Counted from the first letter of the stretch, positions 8,694 through 17,537 are shown. The stretch is 64,000 bases of DNA from Flavobacteriaceae bacterium (GCA_024743095.1 JANSXF010000004.1:44867-108866); one strand, 5' to 3'. Numbers and translations are program-made. Notes: a model not told the origin generated them from the sequence alone.

Positions 8694-9664
8694 TCAAGGT
8701 AGGAATTATAGGGGGCTCGGGTTACACTGGCGGGGAATTGATTAGAATCCTGCTCAACCATCCGCAGGCACAAATCGATTTTGTTTACAGCACTACCCGA
8801 GCGGGCAAACCAATCAGTTCTGCACATCAAGATCTATTGGGACTTACCGATTTGCAATTTTCCGGTGAAACCAACCCGGAGGTCGATGTAGTTTTTCTTT
8901 GTCTGGGCCATGGCAATTCAACTTCATTTTTGAAAGAGAACCATTTTTCGGCATCCACAAAGGTTATCGACCTCAGCAACGATTTCAGGCTACAGGCCGA
9001 TTCAATTTTTAATGGACAGCGATTCATTTACGGGCTTCCGGAACTGAACAGATCCGCCATTCAATCAGCCCAGGCCATTGCCAACCCAGGTTGCTTTGCT
9101 ACGGCCATACAATTGGCAATGCTCCCATTGGCAAAAGCAGGTTTATTGGGGGAGGACGTACATATCAATGCGGTTACGGGAAGTACCGGTGCGGGTGTTG
9201 GGCTATCCGCTACCTCGCACTTCAGCTGGAGGAACAACAACGTTTCTTGGTACAAGCCGTTCACGCACCAACATTTGGGAGAAATCGGGGAAAGTCTCAA
9301 CTCTTTTGGAAAGCAAGTGGGCCAACTCATGTTCTTGCCCAATCGCGGTAACTTTACCCGGGGAATCTTGGCGACCGCTTACACAAAATATAGCGGAACC
9401 CTTGATAAGGCCAAGAAATTGTACAGTGATTTTTATAAAGATGCCGCATTTACCCACATATCGGAAGAAGAGTTACATCTAAAGCAAGTGGTGAACACCA
9501 ATCAATGCCACATCCATTTGCACCAACACGACGACCTTCTTTTGGTGACTTCGGCCATCGATAATTTATTGAAAGGGGCATCCGGACAGGCAGTACAGAA
9601 TATGAATTTAATGTTCGGTTTCCCTGAAACCGAAGGTCTGTTATTGAAGGCAGGCGTTTTTTAA
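8690..9664 (+). CDS. argC: N-acetyl-gamma-glutamyl-phosphate reductase
   Basis: NADPH-dependent reduction of N-acylglutamyl phosphate to the semialdehyde. The N-terminal GIIGGSGYTGGELIRIL segment is the nucleotide-binding Rossmann loop, and the catalytic cysteine sits in NPGCFATA at residue 135. A substrate-binding segment HQHLGEIG lies further on (about base 9268). Its 324 residues match the family. It overlaps argG by 4 bp and is followed by proC after 11 bp. Whether the natural substrate carries an acetyl or succinyl group depends on the carbamoyltransferase question raised below. Confidence 0.95.
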   Translation: MIKVGIIGGSGYTGGELIRILLNHPQAQIDFVYSTTRAGKPISSAHQDLLGLTDLQFSGETNPEVDVVFLCLGHGNSTSFLKENHFSASTKVIDLSNDFRLQADSIFNGQRFIYGLPELNRSAIQSAQAIANPGCFATAIQLAMLPLAKAGLLGEDVHINAVTGSTGAGVGLSATSHFSWRNNNVSWYKPFTHQHLGEIGESLNSFGKQVGQLMFLPNRGNFTRGILATAYTKYSGTLDKAKKLYSDFYKDAAFTHISEEELHLKQVVNTNQCHIHLHQHDDLLLVTSAIDNLLKGASGQAVQNMNLMFGFPETEGLLLKAGVF

Positions 9665-9675
9665 AATAAACCATC

Positions 9676-10470
9676 ATGAAAATAGCCATCATAGGAGCGG
9701 GAAATTTGGGCCTTGCCATTGCCAAGGGAATTTTGCACAGCAACGGTGCCACCACCATGTACCTTACCAAAAGGAACACCAGGTCTATTCAGGAGCTTGA
9801 AAAGTATGGGATAGTTACAGTGACCTCGGACAATAAGGAAGCAGTAAAGCATTCGGATATCTTGATCTTTGCCGTACAGCCTGGTCATTTTACCCATATT
9901 TTGAACGAGACCAAGGATTTACTTACCGAAAAACATGTGATTATCAGTACCATCACAGGTTTTAAAATTCCCAGAATCGAAGAAATCATCGGTCCGGATA
10001 AATTCATCATCCGAAGTATGCCCAACACCGCAATTTCCGTTGGTAGATCCATGACGTGCATCTGCTCCAACGAGCTCGGCAAAAAACGAATCGACCTGGC
10101 CAAGGCCATTTTTAACCGAATGGGACATACCATGGAAATTCCAGAGGATCAAATGCAGGCAGCCACCGTAATCTGCGCGAGCGGAATCGCGTTTTGGATG
10201 CGTTTGATACGTGCCACCACACAAGGGGCCATACAATTGGGGTTTGATGCCAAGGAGGCACAAGAACTTGCCATGCACACCTGTAACGGAGCGGCAAGCC
10301 TGTTGATAGAATCGGGCAGTCATCCAGAAGAGGAGATAGACAGAGTGACCACACCAAAAGGATGTACCATTGAAGGTTTGAACGAAATGGAACATCAAGG
10401 ATTGAGCTCATCATTGATCAGGGGAATTGTGTCCTCGTTTGAAAAAATCAGCCAAATCAGAAAAGGATAA
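9676..10470 (+). CDS. proC: Pyrroline-5-carboxylate reductase
   Basis: Reduces pyrroline-5-carboxylate to proline with NAD(P)H. The N-terminal IIGAGNLGLAIAKGI Rossmann motif and the C-terminal GCTIEGLNEMEHQGL segment are family marks; the SMPNTAISVG stretch (about base 10014) is the conserved central motif. At 264 residues it is of normal length. It sits in the middle of the arginine genes, 11 bp behind argC, which ties proline synthesis from the shared glutamate/ornithine branch to arginine control. A 99-bp gap with a palindromic repeat separates it from argD. Confidence 0.93.
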   Translation: MKIAIIGAGNLGLAIAKGILHSNGATTMYLTKRNTRSIQELEKYGIVTVTSDNKEAVKHSDILIFAVQPGHFTHILNETKDLLTEKHVIISTITGFKIPRIEEIIGPDKFIIRSMPNTAISVGRSMTCICSNELGKKRIDLAKAIFNRMGHTMEIPEDQMQAATVICASGIAFWMRLIRATTQGAIQLGFDAKEAQELAMHTCNGAASLLIESGSHPEEEIDRVTTPKGCTIEGLNEMEHQGLSSSLIRGIVSSFEKISQIRKG

Positions 10471-10486
10471 ACATATCGGGTCGAGC

Positions 10487-10558
10487 TGTCACATCGAGCG
10501 CAGTCGAGATGCGAGACCTAAAAAATAAGTGCACCTCTCGACTACGCTCGAGATGACA
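10487..10558. repeat. REP-like inverted repeat with two TCGAG-rich arms, copy 2
   Basis: Two arms face each other across about 20 bp. Arm one (10487-10511) contains TCGAGCGCAGTCGAGAT. Arm two (10533-10558), read on the minus strand, begins TGTCATCTCGAGCGTAGTCG. The arms match at most positions, so the transcript of this proC-argD gap could fold into a long hairpin. The design resembles dispersed REP/BIME-type intergenic repeats of marine flavobacteria (recollection, not searched). Confidence 0.75.
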
Positions 10559-10569
10559 AATAAGAAATT

Positions 10570-11694
10570 ATGAAACTATTCGATGTATACCCATTATATG
10601 ATGTTACTCCCGTAAAGGCCAAGGGCATTGAAGTTTGGGATGACAAGGGTGAAAAATATTTGGATTATTACGGGGGCCATGCCGTAATATCCATTGGCCA
10701 CACGCATCCACATTATGTAAAGAGAATCAAGGACCAACTGGACCAAATGGCGTTTTATAGCAATTCGGTACAGAACCCGTTGCAAGAAGGGCTTGCCCAA
10801 AAATTGGGTGCAATGTCCGATTGTGAAAACTATGACCTTTTTATGTGCAATTCAGGTGCCGAAGCCAATGAAAATGCACTAAAAATGGCTTCTTTCCACA
10901 CTGGAAAATCAAAAGTGATCGCCTTTACCAATAGTTTTCATGGCAGGACTTCAGCAGCAGTTGCCGCCACGGACAATCCAAGCATCAATGCACCAATAAA
11001 TAAACAACAAAAAGTCACTTTTTTGGCCTTGAACGATTTTGATGCTTTTGAAAAAGCCATTGAAGGCGATACATACTGCGCTGTAATCTTGGAAGCCATT
11101 CAAGGCGTTGGCGGTTTGGATGAACCTACCACGGAATTCTTTCAATTTATAGCCAAAAAATGTAACGACCACAATGTTGTCCTAATTGCCGATGAAGTAC
11201 AATCAGGTTACGGCCGTAGTGGTAAGTTCTTTGCCTTTCAATACCATGGAATCGAACCGGATATCATATCCATTGCCAAGGGCATGGGGAACGGTTTTCC
11301 CGTGGGCGGCATTTTGATCCATGAAAAATTTAAGTCATCATATGGGCTTTTGGGCACCACCTTCGGGGGAAACCATTTGGCATGTGCCGCCAGCTTAGCC
11401 GTATTGGAAGTCTTGAAAGATGAGAACTTGATTGAGAACGCTGAGACTCTTGGGGCTTATTTCAAAGAAAAAGCCTCCGGAATCCCTGAAATTAAAAAAG
11501 TAAAGGGCAGGGGATTGATGATAGGTCTGGAATTTGATTTTGAGGTCGCCGGCCTACGTAAAAAAATGATTGTGGAACAGCACATGTTCACAGGAAGTGC
11601 CAAAAACAAAAAATTGTTGCGATTTTTACCCGCACTGAACATCACAAAAAACGACATCGACCTATTTTTTGAAGCGCTGAAAAAAGCATTGTAA
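10570..11694 (+). CDS. argD: Acetylornithine (or succinylornithine) aminotransferase
   Basis: Class-III PLP aminotransferase that converts N-acylglutamate semialdehyde to N-acylornithine using glutamate. The PLP-binding lysine is K237 in IAKGMGNGFPVGG, with the ADEVQSGYGR segment upstream and the GTTFGGNHLAC stretch after it. It has 374 residues, slightly shorter than many ArgD proteins (about 400). The gene follows a REP-like repeat and overlaps the carbamoyltransferase by one base (TAA 11692-11694, ATG 11694). Confidence 0.93.
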   Translation: MKLFDVYPLYDVTPVKAKGIEVWDDKGEKYLDYYGGHAVISIGHTHPHYVKRIKDQLDQMAFYSNSVQNPLQEGLAQKLGAMSDCENYDLFMCNSGAEANENALKMASFHTGKSKVIAFTNSFHGRTSAAVAATDNPSINAPINKQQKVTFLALNDFDAFEKAIEGDTYCAVILEAIQGVGGLDEPTTEFFQFIAKKCNDHNVVLIADEVQSGYGRSGKFFAFQYHGIEPDIISIAKGMGNGFPVGGILIHEKFKSSYGLLGTTFGGNHLACAASLAVLEVLKDENLIENAETLGAYFKEKASGIPEIKKVKGRGLMIGLEFDFEVAGLRKKMIVEQHMFTGSAKNKKLLRFLPALNITKNDIDLFFEALKKAL

Positions 11695-12632
11695 TGAAAC
11701 ATTATCTATCTGTTAACGATATAGAATCCCTACCCGATTGGGTAGATGAAGCAATAACCCTAAAGAAAGACCCTTATCAGTTTGAAGGTTTGGGCAAGCG
11801 GAAGACCATATGCCTGTTGTTTTTCAACAATAGCCTTAGGACCCGTTTAAGTACACAAAAAGCCGCCATGAACCTGGGCATGGAAGTAATGATCATGAAT
11901 TTTGGCAATGAAGGTTGGGCACTGGAGTATGGTGATGGAACTGTAATGGACCAAGGTACTTCGGAACATATCAGGGAAGCGGCACAAGTGGTTTCCCAAT
12001 ATTCCGATATTGTGGCCATAAGGGCATTTGCCGGTTTAGTGGACAAGGAAAAGGACGAAGCGGAAGAGGTCATCAATGGATTTGCCAAGTACGCCACAAT
12101 TCCCGTAGTAAATATGGAAAGTTCCGTAGGCCACCCGCTTCAAGCATTGGCCGATGCCATAACACTAAAGGAAAATGAAATCAAAAAGAAGCCCAAAGTG
12201 GTTTTGTCGTGGGCCCCACATCCTAAAGCATTACCGCATGCGGTGGCCAATTCCTTTGTTCAGATGATGAAATTGCAGGATGCCGATTTTGTGATCACTC
12301 ATCCCGAAGGTTATGAGCTCAATCCAGAATTGACCGAAGCATGTCAAATAGAATATGACCAAGATAAAGCTCTGGAGAATGCCGACTTCGTCTATGTGAA
12401 AAACTGGAGCAGTTATTCGGATTATGGAAAAGTGTTGAACAAGGATAAAAACTGGACCATCACCAAAGAAAAATTGGGCAGCGCAAAATTTATGCACTGT
12501 CTACCTGTAAGAAGAAATATGATTGTTGAGGATGCTGTTTTGGACAGTGACCAATCATTGGTAGTGGAACAGGCCAAAAACAGGATCTATTCCGCGCAGA
12601 TTGTATTGAAAAAAATATTGGAGGAAAAATGA
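11694..12632 (+). CDS. N-acylornithine carbamoyltransferase (acetyl- or succinyl-type)
   Basis: Transfers a carbamoyl group to N-acylornithine to give N-acylcitrulline. It belongs to the Bacteroides/Xanthomonas branch rather than classic OTCase: the carbamoyl-phosphate loop reads NNSLRTRLS (residues 45-53) in place of S-T-R-T and the C-terminal motif is MHCLPVRRN. In the loop GTSEHI, Ser90 takes the position I recall as Glu92 in the Xanthomonas acetylornithine enzyme and Pro90 in the Bacteroides succinylornithine enzyme, so specificity cannot be assigned. The route implies deacylation after carbamoylation, which fits argE downstream. It overlaps the SDR gene by 4 bp. Confidence 0.9.
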   Translation: MKHYLSVNDIESLPDWVDEAITLKKDPYQFEGLGKRKTICLLFFNNSLRTRLSTQKAAMNLGMEVMIMNFGNEGWALEYGDGTVMDQGTSEHIREAAQVVSQYSDIVAIRAFAGLVDKEKDEAEEVINGFAKYATIPVVNMESSVGHPLQALADAITLKENEIKKKPKVVLSWAPHPKALPHAVANSFVQMMKLQDADFVITHPEGYELNPELTEACQIEYDQDKALENADFVYVKNWSSYSDYGKVLNKDKNWTITKEKLGSAKFMHCLPVRRNMIVEDAVLDSDQSLVVEQAKNRIYSAQIVLKKILEEK

Positions 12633-13375
12633 AACTCAGGGACAAGGTCTGTATAGTAACCGGTGCAACCAGCGGAATGGGAGAGGCCATTGCCAAATGC
12701 TTTTCCTGCGAGGGAGCTTTTTTGGTGCTTTCGGGCAGGAACCTGGAAAGCGGCAAGGCCTTGGAAGCCGAGCTTAGCAATGCAATTTTTGTTCCAGGTG
12801 ATGTTACCGACCCTTCCTACAACAAAAAGTTGGTGCAAACCGCTATGGAAAACTATGGCAAACTGGACATCCTATCATTGAATGCCGGCATTCTTGGATT
12901 GGGAAATGTTCAAGAGCTGCCCATTGACACTTGGCGGCACACCATGGACACCAATTTGAGCGCTATCTTTTACCTTTGCAAATACGCCCTTCCATACTTA
13001 CAGAAACAACCAAAGGGCAATATCTTGGTCAATGCATCGATTGCTGCCTTTAAGAGCTTCCCAAATCATCCGGCCTATTGTGCCTCCAAAGCTGCATCTG
13101 TAGCCCTGATGAAGCAGATGGCAGTTGACTATGCGCCCAATATTAGAGTGAACGCTATTTGTCCCGGCCCTGTGGACACCCCTTTGTTATGGGAATCTGC
13201 CAAGGCCTTTGAAAACCCAAGAACTGCAGTGGAAAATGCGAAAAGGACTACATTGTTAAAAAGGTTGGGCACGCCTGAGGATATTAGTAAACTTGTGCTT
13301 TTTTTGGTCTCCGATGATAGTTCTTGGATTACAGGAACAACGGTGACCATAGATGGTGGGATTATAAATACATAA
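12629..13375 (+). CDS. Short-chain dehydrogenase/reductase in the arginine operon
   Basis: A 248-residue classical SDR. The cofactor motif TGATSGMGEA is at residues 11-20, the NAG motif at 85-87, and the catalytic triad is Ser137, Tyr150 and Lys154 (YCASK). The C-terminal SSWITGTTVTIDGGI is also typical. It overlaps the carbamoyltransferase (ATGA, 12629-12632) and ends one base before argB, so it is firmly inside the operon. No arginine-pathway step needs an SDR, so it may act on a related semialdehyde or be a passenger. The substrate is unknown. Confidence 0.88.
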   Translation: MKLRDKVCIVTGATSGMGEAIAKCFSCEGAFLVLSGRNLESGKALEAELSNAIFVPGDVTDPSYNKKLVQTAMENYGKLDILSLNAGILGLGNVQELPIDTWRHTMDTNLSAIFYLCKYALPYLQKQPKGNILVNASIAAFKSFPNHPAYCASKAASVALMKQMAVDYAPNIRVNAICPGPVDTPLLWESAKAFENPRTAVENAKRTTLLKRLGTPEDISKLVLFLVSDDSSWITGTTVTIDGGIINT

Positions 13376-13376
13376 A

Positions 13377-14156
13377 ATGAAACAAAAATTATCCGTAGTA
13401 AAAATAGGCGGTAACCTCATTGAGGACCCTGAAGGTTGCAAATTGGTCCTAAAACTCTTTTCCAAGTTGGATGGCAATAAAATTTTGGTCCATGGCGGAG
13501 GTAACAAGGCCACTGAATTGGCCAACCAAATGGGGGTAGAATCCAAAATGGTCAATGGAAGGCGTATCACCAATGCCGAAACCCTGGATATTGCCCTAAT
13601 GGTCTATGGAGGTCTCTACAGTAAAAAAATAGTGGCCCAATTGCAATCTTTGGGCACAGATGCCATTGGAATGAGCGGTGCGGATGCCAATGCCATCCGT
13701 GCCCATAAAAGACCCAAAAAGAATGTGGATTTCGGTTTTGTTGGTGATGTAGATACCGTGAACACCTACGGGATTTTCAAACTACTTCAAGCAGGATTTA
13801 CACCCATATTTTGTGCCTTGACCCACGATGGAAAAGGACAAATGTTGAACACCAATGCAGATACCATAGCAGCTGAAATTGCCATCGCCATGTCCGACCA
13901 ATTCGAGACCACTCTTTATTATTGCTTCGAGAAAAAAGGAGTGCTCCAAGATGTTGAAGATGAAAACTCGGTGATAAAACATATCGATTCCAAAGGATAC
14001 GACGAGCTATTGGCCTACGGCATAATCGCGGACGGTATGCTCCCCAAAATGCACAATTGTTTTTACGCGCTGCGCAACAACGTATCCAAAGTCTGTGTTG
14101 GCAACACCAACATGCTCAAATCGGACAATTCAGAATATACAACCTTGACTCTATGA
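13377..14156 (+). CDS. argB: Acetylglutamate kinase
   Basis: Phosphorylates N-acylglutamate, the second step of the pathway. The amino acid kinase fold is shown by the N-terminal VVKIGGNLIEDP, the ILVHGGGNKATEL loop and the LNTNADTIAAEIA segment (about base 13845). At 259 residues it is of the short form without the N-terminal helix that arginine-inhibited hexameric enzymes carry, so direct feedback inhibition by arginine is less likely; regulation may rest on the leader instead. It starts one base after the SDR gene and overlaps argE by 4 bp. Confidence 0.94.
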   Translation: MKQKLSVVKIGGNLIEDPEGCKLVLKLFSKLDGNKILVHGGGNKATELANQMGVESKMVNGRRITNAETLDIALMVYGGLYSKKIVAQLQSLGTDAIGMSGADANAIRAHKRPKKNVDFGFVGDVDTVNTYGIFKLLQAGFTPIFCALTHDGKGQMLNTNADTIAAEIAIAMSDQFETTLYYCFEKKGVLQDVEDENSVIKHIDSKGYDELLAYGIIADGMLPKMHNCFYALRNNVSKVCVGNTNMLKSDNSEYTTLTL

Positions 14157-15223
14157 ACATTACCCAAGACATATTAACGGAAAAAGCCATCGAGCTGCTC
14201 AAGACACTCATCAGAACTCCATCCTTTTCAGGTGAAGAGGACCAAACTGGCGATGCCATACAGGAGTTTTTACAGAACTTTGGAGTGGAGAGCAAAAGGC
14301 AACACAACAACATTTACGCTTTCAACAAACATTTTGATCAAAGCAAACCTACCTTGTTGCTCAACTCCCATCACGATACCGTTAAACCGAACAGTGCCTA
14401 TACCAAAGACCCTTTTGATGCACATATCGAAGATGGCAAATTGTACGGACTTGGCAGTAATGATGCCGGAGGATGTTTGGTATCCCTTTTGGCAACATTT
14501 GTTCATTTTTATGAAAAAGAAGGGCTTGGCCATAACATCATTATGGCCGCAACCGCCGAAGAAGAGGATGCCGGAGAAAAAAGTATAAGGGCCTTGCTTC
14601 CTATTCTTCCAAAAATTGATGTAGCCGTTGTGGGAGAGCCCACTTTAATGGATTTGGCCATTGCAGAAAAAGGGCTGGTTGTTTTTGATGCCGTTGTGGA
14701 AGGAACTCCCTCGCACGCAGCACATCCGAATGATGACAACTGCATCTATAACACCATTGAAACCCTGCAGTGGTTCAAGGATTACTCCTTCGATAAGATA
14801 TCCGATGCCTTGGGCGAAGTAAAATTGACCGTTACCCAAATAAATGCCGGCAAGCAGCACAATGTGGTACCGGCACAAGTGGATTTGGTGGTGGACGTCC
14901 GTGTAAACGATTGTTACAGCAATCAGGAAATTGCGGATATCCTTCAAAAAGAAGCACCATGTAAAATGACGCCCCGCTCCTTACGTTTAAACTCATCCTC
15001 TATTGATCCCGATCATGATTTGGTGAAAAGCGGATTGGCCTTGGGCCGAAAGACCTATGGTTCGCCCACCCTGTCCGATCAGGCCGCCCTGACTTGTCAA
15101 TCGGTAAAATTGGGCCCTGGTGACAGTACAAGGTCACACTCGGCCAACGAATTTATTTTCGTGAACGAGATTAAAGAAGGAATAGACATTTACATTAAAA
15201 CCCTAACGGGATTTTTACAATAA
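14153..15223 (+). CDS. argE: M20 family N-acylornithine/N-acylcitrulline deacetylase
   Basis: Zinc-dependent amidohydrolase of 356 residues that removes the acyl group from the late intermediate, most likely N-acylcitrulline given the carbamoyltransferase present. Metal ligands are visible in LLLNSHHDTVKP, in LGSNDAGG and in AATAEEEDAGE. I chose ATG 14153, which overlaps the argB stop (ATGA), rather than an earlier in-frame start at 14057 that would add 32 residues inside argB with no family similarity. A 73-bp gap with a TCGAG repeat separates it from argH. Confidence 0.92.
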   Translation: MNITQDILTEKAIELLKTLIRTPSFSGEEDQTGDAIQEFLQNFGVESKRQHNNIYAFNKHFDQSKPTLLLNSHHDTVKPNSAYTKDPFDAHIEDGKLYGLGSNDAGGCLVSLLATFVHFYEKEGLGHNIIMAATAEEEDAGEKSIRALLPILPKIDVAVVGEPTLMDLAIAEKGLVVFDAVVEGTPSHAAHPNDDNCIYNTIETLQWFKDYSFDKISDALGEVKLTVTQINAGKQHNVVPAQVDLVVDVRVNDCYSNQEIADILQKEAPCKMTPRSLRLNSSSIDPDHDLVKSGLALGRKTYGSPTLSDQAALTCQSVKLGPGDSTRSHSANEFIFVNEIKEGIDIYIKTLTGFLQ

Positions 15224-15227
15224 CCAG

Positions 15228-15251
15228 TCAGTTCGAGCACAGTCGAGAACG
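15228..15251. repeat. TCGAG-type palindrome, copy 3
   Basis: GTTCGAGCACAGTCGAGAAC is an imperfect palindrome in the 73-bp argE-argH gap; it shares the TCGAG-CNCAG-TCGAG core with arm one at 10487-10511. A trailing GGGAATGACA at about 15276-15285 echoes the GATGACA end of copy 2, suggesting a decayed full element. Confidence 0.55.
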
Positions 15252-15296
15252 AATTAATAAAACTCCCGTTTTCAAGGGAATGACAAAACTGAAATT

Positions 15297-16577
15297 ATGA
15301 AACTCTGGGACAAAGGATTCAGTACCGATAAAAAGATAGACCATTTTACCGTAGGCAACGACCGTGAACTGGATTTACTGTTGGCCAAATATGACGTGGT
15401 CGCCTCAAAGGCACACGCTAAAATGTTGGGCAAAGTTGGACTGTTATCCGAAGATGAGGCCAAAGAACTTGTAAAAGCTTTGGATGAAATCGCCAAGGAC
15501 ATCGAAAAAGGAACGTTTACCATAGAAAACGATTTTGAGGACATGCACTCCAAAATCGAATTCATGTTGACGGAAAAATTGGGTGATATCGGTAAAAAAA
15601 TCCATTCGGCCCGATCTAGGAACGATCAAGTTTTGGTGGCCATGCAATTGTTCCTCAAAGATGAATTGGCCGAAATCAAATATCAAGTAAAGGAACTGTT
15701 CGATTTGCTGATCAAATTGGCGGACAAACATAAAAATGTGTTGTTGCCTGGCTATACCCACCTTCAAATTGCCATGCCGTCCTCTTTCGGACTTTGGTTT
15801 TCTGCTTATGCAGAAAGTTTGATAGACGATCTATACTTTGTACAGGCCGCCTATAAAGTGGCCGACCAAAATCCTTTGGGAAGCGCTGCGGGCTACGGAA
15901 GCTCCTTCCCCATTGATAGAAGTTTCACGACTGACGAAATGGAATTTTCAACATTGAAATACAATGTAGTGGCAGCCCAAATGGGGAGAGGAAAAGTGGA
16001 AAAGGCTACGGCATTTGGTATCTCGAGCGTTGCCGCCACCCTATCCAAAATGGCCATGGACATTTGCCTGTATATGAGCCAGAACTTCAATTTTATCTCG
16101 TTCCCGAACGAGCTCACCACCGGCAGCAGTATTATGCCCCACAAGAAGAATACAGATGTATTTGAGCTGATCAGGGCAAAATGCAATAAGATTCAAACGG
16201 TACCCAACCAGTTGATCTTGATCATGAACAATTTGCCCAGCGGATATCACCGCGATCTTCAATTGGTGAAAGAAGTAATTGTCCCCGCATTGCAGGACAT
16301 GCACGCCTGTTTGGAGATGATGACCTTCAGCTTGAAAGAGATCAACGTGAACAAATCCATTTTAGAGGACCCGAAATACGATTATCTCTTCAGTGTGGAT
16401 ACCCTAAATGAGCTCGTAAAAAGTGGTATGCCGTTCCGTGATGCCTATAAAACCATGGGCAAGGCGATCGAAAATGGCAACTTTAAACCAAAACGGGATA
16501 TCGAGCACAGCCACCAGGGCAGTTTGGGCAATCTGTGCCTGGAGCAAATAAAAAAGAAAATGGCGCAACTGTTCTAA
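15297..16577 (+). CDS. argH: Argininosuccinate lyase
   Basis: Splits argininosuccinate into arginine and fumarate, the last step. The fumarase/aspartase-superfamily signature GSSIMPHKKN starts at residue 276 with catalytic serine in the SS pair. HSARSRNDQ (about residues 102-110) and the PGYTHLQIA segment with its catalytic-region His are also present. Its 426 residues are somewhat shorter than the 450-460 usual for the family, mainly at the C-terminus, as is common in this phylum. It closes the operon; the next gene is 165 bp away. Confidence 0.95.
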   Translation: MKLWDKGFSTDKKIDHFTVGNDRELDLLLAKYDVVASKAHAKMLGKVGLLSEDEAKELVKALDEIAKDIEKGTFTIENDFEDMHSKIEFMLTEKLGDIGKKIHSARSRNDQVLVAMQLFLKDELAEIKYQVKELFDLLIKLADKHKNVLLPGYTHLQIAMPSSFGLWFSAYAESLIDDLYFVQAAYKVADQNPLGSAAGYGSSFPIDRSFTTDEMEFSTLKYNVVAAQMGRGKVEKATAFGISSVAATLSKMAMDICLYMSQNFNFISFPNELTTGSSIMPHKKNTDVFELIRAKCNKIQTVPNQLILIMNNLPSGYHRDLQLVKEVIVPALQDMHACLEMMTFSLKEINVNKSILEDPKYDYLFSVDTLNELVKSGMPFRDAYKTMGKAIENGNFKPKRDIEHSHQGSLGNLCLEQIKKKMAQLF

Positions 16578-16742
16578 CACAAAGACCCTGATTTCGAGAG
16601 CTATGCAAATCCTTCAATTGAAACTGGACATTGATCAATTTCCACAGTAGATTTTACCGGAAAACTACTAACTTCACTTATGGGTCGGTGGCGATCGTTT
16701 AAAATGAGGAAGCCGTTATCAACAAAAAATAAAAGGATAATT

Positions 16743-17114
16743 ATGGATACAAAGTTTGAAGCAGGAATTAACATTGCGATAAAGGTTCCCAAAAGTAAAT
16801 ATGAGAAAACCGTTGCTTTTTATAGAGATATATTGAAGTTGGATGTGGAAGAAAAACCAATTACAAATCCAACTGTTTCAAGAACCCATGAAGTTAAATT
16901 TGGAAATAATGTAATATGGTTGGACTGTGTTGACAATTATACACATTCGGAAACTTGGTTACAACTTACAGTGCCGAACGTGGAACAGGCCACAAGCTAT
17001 TTGGAATCGAAAGGAGTAGAAACCTGTGACGAACTTGAAGAACTTCCAGAAAATATGCACTGGATCCAAGACCCTGCAGGAACAGTATTCAATCTACAAA
17101 ATAGCGAAAAATAG
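16743..17114 (+). CDS. VOC (glyoxalase/dioxygenase-fold) protein
   Basis: A 123-residue single vicinal-oxygen-chelate domain: an N-terminal INIAIKVPKSKYEKTVAFYR strand-helix unit and a C-terminal WIQDPAGTVFNLQ strand are typical. Of the usual metal ligands only some are visible; the first His of glyoxalase I is replaced (INIAIKV), so it may bind ligands without metal catalysis. I prefer ATG 16743, preceded by an A-rich AAAGGATAATT, over the in-frame ATG at 16680, whose extra 21 residues are basic and not VOC-like. It appears to be a single-gene unit between argH and a non-coding stretch. Function unknown. Confidence 0.75.
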   Translation: MDTKFEAGINIAIKVPKSKYEKTVAFYRDILKLDVEEKPITNPTVSRTHEVKFGNNVIWLDCVDNYTHSETWLQLTVPNVEQATSYLESKGVETCDELEELPENMHWIQDPAGTVFNLQNSEK

Positions 17115-17537
17115 CCGTTTGACTTAAACGGGCCGATAAGTGCAACTCTCCAAATCCATGTGAAAATATTTCGCTGTTGGTTAACGACATTTTTCTGTTG
17201 TAGTCCAACAATCTCTCGTCTATTTCCTCCATAGAAAAACATACAACTCTTATACTTTTTAATTTCAGTTCCTACCTAGGACGACTTAAAGATTTTTCAA
17301 GGACACAAAACCACCATCCTTGGTCTGGAAAACAGGGAAGATGTAAAAATCCATGAATTCAAAACAACCGTAGGTCAAATGACCATGGGATTTTTGGTCC
17401 AATACGGATTTGTGGAATTCACCTGTTAGGAGAATTAAACCGGAACGAAAAATATCCATTTCGCAATTTGTTGAGGGCAAAATTGACTTATTGTCAAAAA
17501 TAAAGTAAATCATTACATTTACCGCACTAAACAAACA
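17115..17537. other. Non-coding gap of about 420 bp
   Basis: No intact gene. Most of it is AT-rich with no clear structure. The part 17280-17429 reads like a decayed gene tail (separate entry). I see no convincing terminator or promoter. Confidence 0.6.
17280..17429 (+). pseudogene. Possible C-terminal remnant of an unknown gene
   Basis: One frame is open for 49 codons between TAG (17277-17279) and TAG (17427-17429) but has no start codon near its beginning. The translation has a protein-like composition, with segments such as KTTILGLENREDVKIHEF and MTMGFLVQYGFVEF. I do not recognise a family. It may be the tail of a gene lost by deletion, or chance; confidence is low. Confidence 0.25.

Noticed and set aside
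14057..14152. Upstream start for argE
   Set aside because: The extra 32 residues lie inside argB in another frame; the ATGA overlap at 14153 is the natural start.
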